Positions 1 to 5,018 of a stretch of DNA of 9,304 nt are shown here, in pieces. The notes beneath the pieces were generated by a model that saw nothing but the letters and a program-made list of their open reading frames with translations, was not told the origin of the DNA and made no database searches. Every line of letters starts with the position of its first letter. The stretch's first letter is position 1. This DNA is from JACMNW01 sp031413495. Its GTDB lineage: Bacteria > Pseudomonadota > Alphaproteobacteria > Rhodobacterales > Rhodobacteraceae. The stretch covers positions 1 to 9,304 of the forward strand of contig JANOFE010000007.1 in NCBI GenBank assembly GCA_031413495.1. The letters are read 5' to 3'. The position numbers and the translations under genes were made by a program.

Positions 1-1
1 A

Positions 2-889
2 TTAACGCTCCAGCGCTAAGCGTTCGCGCAGCACATCAATTTCGACGGTCAGATCGGTGCGTTCATTGTCAAGCAGCGCTTGCGTGCGGCTGGCGAAGTT
101 TGTCTCAAGATCATCAAGCAGGGCCTCATATGCGGCGCGCGCCGCCCCGTCGCGGGTGGCGGCGTAGTGATCGGCGAATTTCACCGTCGCATCGCGCGCG
201 CCCATCAAGTAAACGCCAAAATACTTGCGCGCCGCCGTCAGATCGCGCGGATCGCCTTCGACGGTGCGAAACATGGACCGTGCAGTGGTGGCGAACTGGT
301 CAACGCGAGATTCCAACTTGCGGTCGCCCGCGCGCAGAACCGCGTCGCGCATGGCGGCAAGATATTTTTCGCCTTCATCGACAGCGGTGGCAACCCGCTG
401 GGTTTGAAAATCATCAACGCCTTCCATGCCCTTGTTGCGCATAGGATCGGGGCCGAAAGCGAGGATATGCAGGATGGCCCCGGCAAGGCCAAAGCCGAGC
501 GGCAGCAGCAGCGTCGGTTGCGACATCAGACCGCCAAGGGTGAGGCCAATGAGCGTAAGTGCCGTGCCGAACAGTTTGCGCGGAATAACGGGTTTGCGCG
601 CCACGCGGCGGGCGTCATAGGCGGTTTGGGCGGCCACGCCCGACTGGGTCAGCCAGGCGGCAAGGATCAGGCAGCCGAAGGCGGCAAGGCCAAAGATCAT
701 TTGGGCGGCGTCACCCCGAAAGGCATTGATCAGGATAATGGCAGGCGCAAAATAAAGCATCGTCAGGCGGGTATCGTGGCGGGTGCGGCGCGGGCCTTGC
801 GGGCCATTGGTCAGAACCGGGGGGCCTTGCTGCCCGTCCGTTCCGGGGCGGGTTTCGGGACTATATTTGCCGCCAAAACGGTGCGCCAT
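2..889 (-). CDS. XpaC-like 5-bromo-4-chloroindolyl phosphate hydrolysis family membrane protein
   Basis: The 295-residue product has four predicted hydrophobic segments in its first half (roughly residues 43-60, 63-82, 105-122 and 125-145). A charged, mostly helical C-terminal half follows, with Arg/Glu/Asp-rich stretches. This layout and the overall sequence resemble the XpaC family, whose molecular role is poorly defined. In many bacteria xpaC homologues sit beside telA-type 'toxic anion resistance' genes; here the next gene would lie left of position 1 and cannot be seen. I choose the ATG at 889. It overlaps the stop of the upstream micro-ORF as TGATG and has a GGGGG tract a few bases upstream. 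A GTG at 892 in the same frame is the alternative. The stop codon is at 2-4, so the gene is complete. The family call comes from recognition and was not searched. Confidence 0.8.
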   Translation of the reverse strand: MAHRFGGKYSPETRPGTDGQQGPPVLTNGPQGPRRTRHDTRLTMLYFAPAIILINAFRGDAAQMIFGLAAFGCLILAAWLTQSGVAAQTAYDARRVARKPVIPRKLFGTALTLIGLTLGGLMSQPTLLLPLGFGLAGAILHILAFGPDPMRNKGMEGVDDFQTQRVATAVDEGEKYLAAMRDAVLRAGDRKLESRVDQFATTARSMFRTVEGDPRDLTAARKYFGVYLMGARDATVKFADHYAATRDGAARAAYEALLDDLETNFASRTQALLDNERTDLTVEIDVLRERLALER

Positions 890-972
890 CACACCCCCGC
901 CACTGCGCCGACATAGAAAGTCAGGCCAAGGAGCAGGAAAAAGGCAAGGGTCTGAATGCTGTTGGTTTGCAT
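889..972 (-). CDS. 27-residue single-span membrane micro-ORF coupled to the XpaC-like gene
   Basis: This short ORF starts at ATG 972 with an AGGGA ribosome binding site five bases upstream. It encodes a polar N terminus (MQTNSIQ) followed by about 20 hydrophobic residues (TLAFFLLLG through AVAGV), enough for one membrane helix. Its TGA shares one base with the ATG of the XpaC-like gene (TGATG), a classic translational-coupling arrangement. It also lies downstream of a plausible promoter (1030-1059) and is the first ORF after it. I do not recognise the protein. It may be a small partner of the XpaC-like protein or a leader whose translation controls that gene. A chance ORF is possible, but the ribosome binding site, hydrophobic profile and exact stop/start overlap argue against that. 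Confidence 0.6.
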   Translation of the reverse strand: MQTNSIQTLAFFLLLGLTFYVGAVAGV

Positions 973-1029
973 GGGTTTCCCTGTTGGCCCTGTTTGCTTT
1001 GCCCGGTGGATTGCGCGGTTTGCGTGCCG

Positions 1030-1059
1030 ACTATAGGCGATGGGCTGTTGCCATGCCAG
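1030..1059 (-). promoter_or_regulatory. Candidate promoter for the micro-ORF/XpaC-like operon
   Basis: On the minus strand, CTGGCA (1059-1054) is followed 18 bases later by TATAGT (1035-1030). These match the housekeeping consensus at 4/6 and 5/6. The predicted start near 1023 leaves a leader of about 50 bases before the micro-ORF start at 972. This is the only good -10 box in the 122-base gap after the pseudouridine synthase gene. Confidence 0.4.
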
Positions 1060-1069
1060 AGACGATACT

Positions 1070-1092
1070 GGGAATAAGCGGGGATTATTCCC
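1070..1092 (-). terminator. Inverted repeat just after the pseudouridine synthase stop, possible terminator
   Basis: GGGAATAA (1070-1077) and TTATTCCC (1085-1092) form a perfect 8-bp stem around a 7-base loop. The hairpin begins three bases beyond the TAA stop of the minus-strand gene. No T-run follows on the minus strand, so it may be a weak or factor-assisted terminator, or an element that stabilises the mRNA 3' end. Confidence 0.4.
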
Positions 1093-1094
1093 CC

Positions 1095-2096
1095 TTAGCC
1101 GTTACGCGGTTTGCCACGCGGGGCGGGTTTGCCGGGGCGGGTGGCGGCTGGTTTAGCGCCGCGCGCAGGGGCGGGTTTGCCCGTTGTTGGCGCGCGGGGT
1201 TTGGCGGTGGATGTGGCGGTCTTTGTGGCCGGTTTGCCAGCGCCGGGGGTGGACCGGGTGACAGTGCGGGTTTTCGCAGGCGCGCGTTTGGCCTGGCCGG
1301 TTTTGGACGCCGCCGATTTTGCAAGACCTGAATCGTCGGCGTTGGGATCAAGGCCCAGCTGATCGCGCAGCACGCGACCGCGCACTTCTTCGATCGCCCC
1401 CGGTTCCATATCACCAAGGCGGAAGGGGCCATAGCTGATGCGGATCAGGCGGTTTACGGTCAGGTCAATGGCATTCAGCGCACGGCGGATTTCGCGGTTT
1501 TTGCCTTCGCGCAAAGCAACTGTCAGCCATGCATTGGCGCCTTGGATGCGGTCAAGGATCACGATCATCGGTTGAAATTTCTCGCCATCAACGGTGATGC
1601 CGCGGCGCAGGGGCTCCAGATCAGGATCGGTCGGGTTGCCTTTGATGCGCACCCGGTATTTGCGCAGCCAGCCGGTGGAGGGCAGTTCAAGCCGACGTTT
1701 CAGCTCGCCGTCATTGGTCAGCAGCAGCAAGCCTTCGGAGTTAAGATCGAGGCGGCCCACCGACATGACGCGGGGCATATCTTCGGGCAGGGTGTCAAAC
1801 ACGGTCTGGCGGCCCTTCTCGTCATTGGTGGAGGTCACCAGACCTTCGGGCTTGTAGTAAAGCCACAGGCGGGCGGGCTCGGCTTCCGCCACCAGATCAC
1901 CGCGCACGGTGATGCGGTCAGATGCTGTGACGTTCAGGGCGGGGCTGGTGATAACGCGGCCGTTGACGGAAACTTCGCCCGCCTCGATCATCCGTTCCGC
2001 CTCGCGCCGCGACGCGACACCGGCGCGGGACAGCACCTTGGCGATGCGGTCACCGGCGGGGGGCGTTGGGGCGGCTGGTTTCTTGGCATCGGTCAT
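1095..2096 (-). CDS. rluB: 23S rRNA pseudouridine synthase, RsuA/RluB family
   Basis: This 333-residue enzyme isomerises uridine to pseudouridine in rRNA; RluB acts on the peptidyl-transferase-centre helix around U2605 (E. coli numbering). Residues 17-63 form an S4 RNA-binding domain (RIAKVLSRAGVASRREAE). Residues 76-250 form the catalytic domain, with the family signature GRLDLNSEGLLLLTND and catalytic Asp117. A REGKNREIRRAL motif lies near residue 200. From about residue 255 to the end the protein is an Ala/Lys/Pro/Thr-rich tail with repeated GKPA units, probably disordered and RNA-binding. AGGA eight bases before ATG 2096 supports the start. The RluB label rather than RluE/RluF/RsuA rests on the N-terminal S4 domain and basic tail and is likely but not proven. 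It is transcribed divergently from tadA. Confidence 0.92.
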   Translation of the reverse strand: MTDAKKPAAPTPPAGDRIAKVLSRAGVASRREAERMIEAGEVSVNGRVITSPALNVTASDRITVRGDLVAEAEPARLWLYYKPEGLVTSTNDEKGRQTVFDTLPEDMPRVMSVGRLDLNSEGLLLLTNDGELKRRLELPSTGWLRKYRVRIKGNPTDPDLEPLRRGITVDGEKFQPMIVILDRIQGANAWLTVALREGKNREIRRALNAIDLTVNRLIRISYGPFRLGDMEPGAIEEVRGRVLRDQLGLDPNADDSGLAKSAASKTGQAKRAPAKTRTVTRSTPGAGKPATKTATSTAKPRAPTTGKPAPARGAKPAATRPGKPAPRGKPRNG

Positions 2097-2241
2097 GGTG
2101 GGGTTCCTGTGGGTTGGTCTCCCTTTAGGGCAAGTTCTGCTGAGTTTCCACCCGTGGCCGAAACAGATGAGTATTTAGGCGAAAAGGAAGCCTGCGGGGT
2201 GGGGCCTTGTTTTGATGGGGGCGGGCGGGCAGAAAGGCGGG
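2097..2241. other. Divergent intergenic region between rluB and tadA
   Basis: This 145-base region must carry outward promoters for both flanking genes. I could not fix a convincing -35/-10 pair for either. It contains an AT-rich block, GATGAGTATTTAGGCGAAAA (2167-2186), in otherwise GC-rich DNA. From memory, similar blocks recur between genes in Rhodobacteraceae, but I cannot check that here. Confidence 0.35.
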
Positions 2242-2694
2242 ATGAGCGGGTTTCGATCATTCATGGATGTGGCGCTGGCCGAGGCGCGGGCGGCTGCGTT
2301 GCGCGGCGAGGTGCCTGTTGGGGCGGTGGTGGTATCGCCCGGCGGCGTGGTGGTGGCGCAGGCGGGAAACCGGACGCGGGAACTCAGCGACCCAACGGCG
2401 CATGCCGAGGTGCTGGTGATCCGGGCCGCGTGTTTGGCAATGGGGTCAGAGCGGCTGGCGGGGCATGATCTGTATGTGACGCTGGAGCCATGCCCGATTT
2501 GCGCTGGGGCAATTTCGGCGGCCCGGATCGCGCGGTTGTATTACGGGGCGGGTGATCCGAAATCCGGCGGTGTGGCTTACGGCGCGCGGGTGTTTTCCCA
2601 TGCGCAGTGCCATCATGTGCCGGAGGTTTATGAAGGCATTGGTGCGGCCGAGGCCGAGGCGGTGTTGAGGGAATTTTTTGCCGCACGGCGGTAG
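2242..2694 (+). CDS. tadA: tRNA-specific adenosine deaminase TadA
   Basis: TadA converts A34 to inosine at the wobble position of tRNA-Arg(ACG), allowing one tRNA to read several Arg codons. The 150-residue product has the zinc-dependent cytidine/deoxycytidylate deaminase fold. HAE supplies zinc ligand His54 and proton-shuttling Glu56. PCPIC supplies zinc ligands Cys84 and Cys87, with spacing very close to the E. coli enzyme (57, 59, 87, 90). The N-terminal part, with EARAAALRGEVPVGAV, is typical of the family. I chose ATG 2242 because it has an AAAGG-type ribosome binding site and gives the normal family length. In-frame TTG 2212 and ATG 2215 would add about ten Gly-rich residues. Bacterial tadA is usually essential. 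Confidence 0.93.
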   Translation: MSGFRSFMDVALAEARAAALRGEVPVGAVVVSPGGVVVAQAGNRTRELSDPTAHAEVLVIRAACLAMGSERLAGHDLYVTLEPCPICAGAISAARIARLYYGAGDPKSGGVAYGARVFSHAQCHHVPEVYEGIGAAEAEAVLREFFAARR

Positions 2695-2739
2695 CTGTGG
2701 CGGGAGTGGCACATTGATGCCGGGTGGGGAATTTCGCGC

Positions 2740-2767
2740 TTGGTGATTTTGGGATTTTCTGTATAAC
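2740..2767 (+). promoter_or_regulatory. Candidate promoter downstream of tadA
   Basis: TTGGTG (2740-2745), a 16-base AT-rich spacer and TATAAC (2762-2767, 5/6 to consensus) make a good housekeeping-type promoter in an otherwise GC-rich window. The predicted start near 2774 precedes the ribosome binding site at 2791-2797 and the micro-ORF at 2804. Confidence 0.5.
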
Positions 2768-2803
2768 CGCGGCACGGAAACGCGCCAACAGAGGAGGCGG
2801 AAC

Positions 2804-2890
2804 ATGACAGTACATGCACACCCCGCCTATCGTGGCATTTGGTTTTATACCGCCCCGCGACGCTGCCATCAGGCAGCCTTTCGCGGCTAA
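2804..2890 (+). CDS. Unrecognised 28-residue micro-ORF with strong ribosome binding site
   Basis: ATG 2804 follows GAGGAGG (2791-2797) at an ideal six-base distance, one of the best ribosome binding sites in the window. The peptide begins MTVHAHPAYRG, continues with the aromatic run IWFYTAP, then has the basic/cysteine stretch RRCHQ. It ends at TAA 2888-2890. A promoter-like pair lies 37 bases upstream of the start. The last third of the ORF is also a stable hairpin (2855-2886). It has no membrane segment and I do not recognise it. Reasonable readings are a leader peptide controlling downstream RNA structure, a dual-function small RNA, or a stand-alone microprotein. No amino-acid biosynthesis gene follows, which argues against a classical attenuator. 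Confidence 0.5.
   Translation: MTVHAHPAYRGIWFYTAPRRCHQAAFRG
2855..2886 (+). other. Stable hairpin inside the 3' end of the micro-ORF
   Basis: CCGCGA (2855-2860) pairs with TCGCGG (2881-2886), and GCTGCC (2862-2867) pairs with GGCAGC (2872-2877) around an ATCA loop. The two perfect 6-bp stems are separated by a 1x3 internal loop. The structure ends one base before the micro-ORF stop, so a translating ribosome would melt it. No T-run follows, so it is not a standard intrinsic terminator. Confidence 0.5.
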
Positions 2891-2940
2891 AGCGGGTATC
2901 CCCGGCCACCGCGCCCGAGGCTACATTCACCCAAATTAAC

Positions 2941-2985
2941 GCTGGTTTTTCGACGACGGCATAGGTCCGTTCCCGCCAAACCAGC
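2941..2985 (+). other. Long inverted repeat upstream of the DUF1127-like gene
   Basis: GCTGGTTT (2941-2948) and AAACCAGC (2978-2985) form a perfect 8-bp stem. Inside it, ACGG (2956-2959) and CCGT (2967-2970) can form a shorter nested stem with a 7-base loop. With the hairpin at 2855-2886, this gives a structured leader between the promoter at 2740-2767 and the gene at 3047. Confidence 0.35.
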
Positions 2986-3046
2986 ATCCAATCTTTTGAT
3001 ATAGGGAATCGGCGCGGCCATTTGGGCGGTCGATTTATGTGATCAG

Positions 3047-3265
3047 ATGAACGTGTTAGCGAATAATGAAGAGACGTCGCCGTCGATGGCTGTAAAACTG
3101 CTGGTGGATCAGCATGGGGCTTGGACGGTGCTGCGGGCCTATGTGGCGCTTTTCTTTGTGCCAAAACGCGAAGGGGTGCGGTTGGACGACCTTAGCCCGC
3201 ATATGCGGCGCGATATGGGTTTGCCGCCGGTTGAGCAACCTCGCAAATACTGGGAGCTGCGGTAG
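3047..3265 (+). CDS. Small DUF1127-like protein
   Basis: This 72-residue ORF has a predicted amphipathic or partly hydrophobic middle (AWTVLRAYVALFF) and a C-terminal segment RLDDLSPHMRRDMGLPP. That segment resembles the DUF1127/YjiS signature (LxDLxxHxxRDIGL). DUF1127 proteins are short and abundant in alphaproteobacteria. Some in Rhodobacter affect RNA turnover and stress responses, but the function here is unknown. ATG 3047 lacks a clear Shine-Dalgarno sequence. ATG 3086 (MAVKLLVD) is an alternative, giving 59 residues, with only a weak GAAGAG upstream. The gene has its own long structured leader and converges on the hydrolase gene at 3291. The ORF is very likely real; the family call is moderate. 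Confidence 0.68.
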   Translation: MNVLANNEETSPSMAVKLLVDQHGAWTVLRAYVALFFVPKREGVRLDDLSPHMRRDMGLPPVEQPRKYWELR

Positions 3266-3284
3266 GCAGTCGGCCCGCCGCAGC
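3256..3284. terminator. Possible bidirectional terminator between convergent genes
   Basis: GCTGCGG (3256-3262) and CCGCAGC (3278-3284) form a 7-bp stem that overlaps the stop of the DUF1127-like gene and sits seven bases from the stop of the convergent hydrolase. Neither strand has a strong T-run, so termination strength is doubtful. The position between two convergent stops supports the role. Confidence 0.35.
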
Positions 3285-3290
3285 GCCAAA

Positions 3291-3986
3291 TCAAAGGGTG
3301 ATCGGCTGCATAACTTGCGGTTCGATCACCTGAACACCGGGCAGGCCAGCGACCAAAGCATCGGCGGTCTGTTCCAGCAGGGGGAAGGTGCGATAATGGC
3401 AGGGGATCACGGTTTTGAAGTTGAAATACCGATTGGCCGCATAGGCCGCGCGGGTCATATCCATCGTGAAGTGGCCGCCAGCCGACAAGATGCCGATATC
3501 GGGTTTGTGCAGATCGCCCATCCATTCCATATCGGCCATGATGTCGGTATCGCCGGACACATAAATCGTGTGGCCGCCCCCTGCTATCATGAAGCCCGCC
3601 TCGGCCCCCGCATAGATCGGTGCGCCGTTTTCGCCGGTGACGGACGACGAATGGCTGGCGTTGACGAGGGTTACTTTTGCGCCGTTAAGCGTAACAGTGC
3701 CGCCTTTGTTAAAACCGATGACGGATAGCCCACCCAGTTTTTCATACCACACCATCAGATCGTTCATGCCGACGAGAGGGATGTTCAGCTCTTTTGCAAT
3801 CGCCAAGGCGTCGCCTGCATGATCGCCGTGGCCATGCGTCAGCAGGACATGAGTGGCACCTTGTAGCGCGGGGATGCGTTGATCTGCGGGGAACATCGGA
3901 TTGCCGGTTAGCCATGGGTCAATCAGCAGGACGGCCTGTTCAATTTCAATCCGGAAGCCTGCGTGGCCAAGCCATGTGATTTTCAT
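3291..3986 (-). CDS. UPF0173-type metallo-beta-lactamase-fold metal-dependent hydrolase
   Basis: The 231-residue product matches the usual length of the UPF0173 (YtkL-like) family. The N terminus MKITWLGHAGFRI is characteristic. LLIDPWLTGNP follows, and then the metal-binding motif THGHGDHAGD with His51, His53, Asp55 and His56. Downstream, VNASHSSS supplies a further His, SGDTD the bridging Asp, and IPCHYRTFP a C-terminal His. It is a predicted soluble dinuclear zinc hydrolase whose substrate is not known. The start at 3986 is supported by AAGGGA eight bases upstream. The frame stays open to 4109, but that extension looks non-coding. The gene diverges from the ceramidase-like gene, with only 56 bases between the starts. 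Confidence 0.9.
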   Translation of the reverse strand: MKITWLGHAGFRIEIEQAVLLIDPWLTGNPMFPADQRIPALQGATHVLLTHGHGDHAGDALAIAKELNIPLVGMNDLMVWYEKLGGLSVIGFNKGGTVTLNGAKVTLVNASHSSSVTGENGAPIYAGAEAGFMIAGGGHTIYVSGDTDIMADMEWMGDLHKPDIGILSAGGHFTMDMTRAAYAANRYFNFKTVIPCHYRTFPLLEQTADALVAGLPGVQVIEPQVMQPITL

Positions 3987-4042
3987 TTGCACTGTCCCTT
4001 TTCTTGGTTCACGCAAAGATAGAGGCGCGGGGAGCAAAGGAA

Positions 4043-4699
4043 ATGGGCTGGCTGACGGCAATTGACGCCTACTGTGAGCGGCTTGGCCCCGGATATTGGG
4101 CAGAGCCATTCAATGCCGTGACCAACCTTGTGTTTTTATTTGCCGCAGTCGTGATGTGGCGGCGTACCGCAGGATTGCCTTTGGCACGCGCTTTGGTGGG
4201 TGTGCTGGCGGTCATCGGGGTGGGATCGTTTCTGTTTCACACCCATGCAAACCGCCTGACAAGCGTGATGGACGTGGCCCCGATTGCGGGGTTCATCTTG
4301 CTTTTTGTCTTTGCCGCCAGCCGGGATTTGCTGGGTCTGGCGTCGTGGCAGGCGGGCTTAAGTGCATTGGCCTTTCTGCCTTATGCGGCAGTGACGGTGC
4401 CGGTGTGGGCCATGGTGCCGGGGCTTGGGTCATCGGCGGGCTATGCGCCGGTGCCGGTTTTGATTTTGCTTTATGCGTGGCTTTTGCGGCGGTCTGCCCC
4501 GGATACGGCCAAGGGGCTGGCGATTGGGGTGGGGGTTTTGGTGGTGTCTTTGACATTCCGCACGCTGGACGCCCCACTTTGTGCCGCAAACCCGGTAGGT
4601 CTGCATTTCATCTGGCATCTGTTGAACGGCGTCATGTTGGGTTGGATGATTGAGGTTTACCGCCGCCATGTGCTTGCGAAGGCCAGTTCAGGCCGTTAA
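4043..4699 (+). CDS. Ceramidase-family (alkaline ceramidase / CREST) membrane hydrolase
   Basis: The 218-residue product is very hydrophobic, with about seven membrane spans, as expected for alkaline ceramidases, which cleave ceramide to a sphingoid base and a fatty acid. The active-site set is visible with the same spacing as human ACER3: Ser62 and His66 (SFLFH), Asp77 (eleven residues on), and His188 and His192 (HFIWH). The N-terminal segment with CE and AEPFNAVTN resembles the region around the ACER calcium site (Glu12 and Glu21 are candidates). I chose ATG 4043 because GGGGAG lies eight bases upstream and MGWLTAIDAYCE gives the conventional N terminus. TTG 4004 in the same frame is unlikely. 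Whether the substrate is ceramide or another acylated lipid is unknown. It heads a run of five plus-strand genes. Confidence 0.88.
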   Translation: MGWLTAIDAYCERLGPGYWAEPFNAVTNLVFLFAAVVMWRRTAGLPLARALVGVLAVIGVGSFLFHTHANRLTSVMDVAPIAGFILLFVFAASRDLLGLASWQAGLSALAFLPYAAVTVPVWAMVPGLGSSAGYAPVPVLILLYAWLLRRSAPDTAKGLAIGVGVLVVSLTFRTLDAPLCAANPVGLHFIWHLLNGVMLGWMIEVYRRHVLAKASSGR

Positions 4700-4730
4700 A
4701 CGGGGCGAAATCAGGTTCGGAGCGACCCAT

Positions 4731-5018
4731 ATGTCCATTGATATCGACACCGCCCGCAAGGTGGCCAAGCTGGCGCGCATCCGAGTGGAGGAGGCGGCTT
4801 TGCCCGCGCTTGCCCATGAATTGTCGGGGATTTTGGCGTTTATGGAACAGCTGACCGAAGTGGATGTGACCGGAGTGGAGCCGATGACATCTGTCACCCC
4901 GATGCGGCTTGTTCGCCGGGCGGATGTGGTGACGGATGGCGGCATTCAAAACCAGATTTTGGCAAACGCCCCCGATGCGCGGGAAGGGTTCTTTGCTGTG
5001 CCGAAGGTGGTCGAATGA
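4731..5018 (+). CDS. gatC: Aspartyl/glutamyl-tRNA(Asn/Gln) amidotransferase subunit C
   Basis: GatC is the small subunit that ties GatA to GatB in the GatCAB complex, which converts mischarged Glu-tRNA(Gln) and/or Asp-tRNA(Asn) to the correct aminoacyl-tRNA. The product has 95 residues, the normal length. Family features are the N-terminal DTARKVAKLARI helix, an ELSGILAFMEQL segment, the VEPMTSV motif and LVRRADVV near the middle, and the C-terminal EGFFAVPKVVE. ATG 4731 has GGAG eight bases upstream. The stop overlaps the gatA start by four bases (ATGA), so the two subunits are translationally coupled. gatB is not in this window, which is common in alphaproteobacteria. Confidence 0.96.
   Translation: MSIDIDTARKVAKLARIRVEEAALPALAHELSGILAFMEQLTEVDVTGVEPMTSVTPMRLVRRADVVTDGGIQNQILANAPDAREGFFAVPKVVE

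Noticed and set aside
80..916. A 278-codon plus-strand frame opposite the XpaC-like gene
   Set aside because: It is antisense to a better-supported gene, has no recognisable domain, and its Arg/Gly/Ala-rich composition is what GC-rich antisense frames give.
2628..3164. A 178-codon minus-strand frame covering the region after tadA
   Set aside because: It overlaps the ends of tadA and of the DUF1127-like gene, lacks a ribosome binding site and matches no family I know. Part of it (about residues 55-110) looks slightly protein-like, so a decayed gene is not fully excluded.
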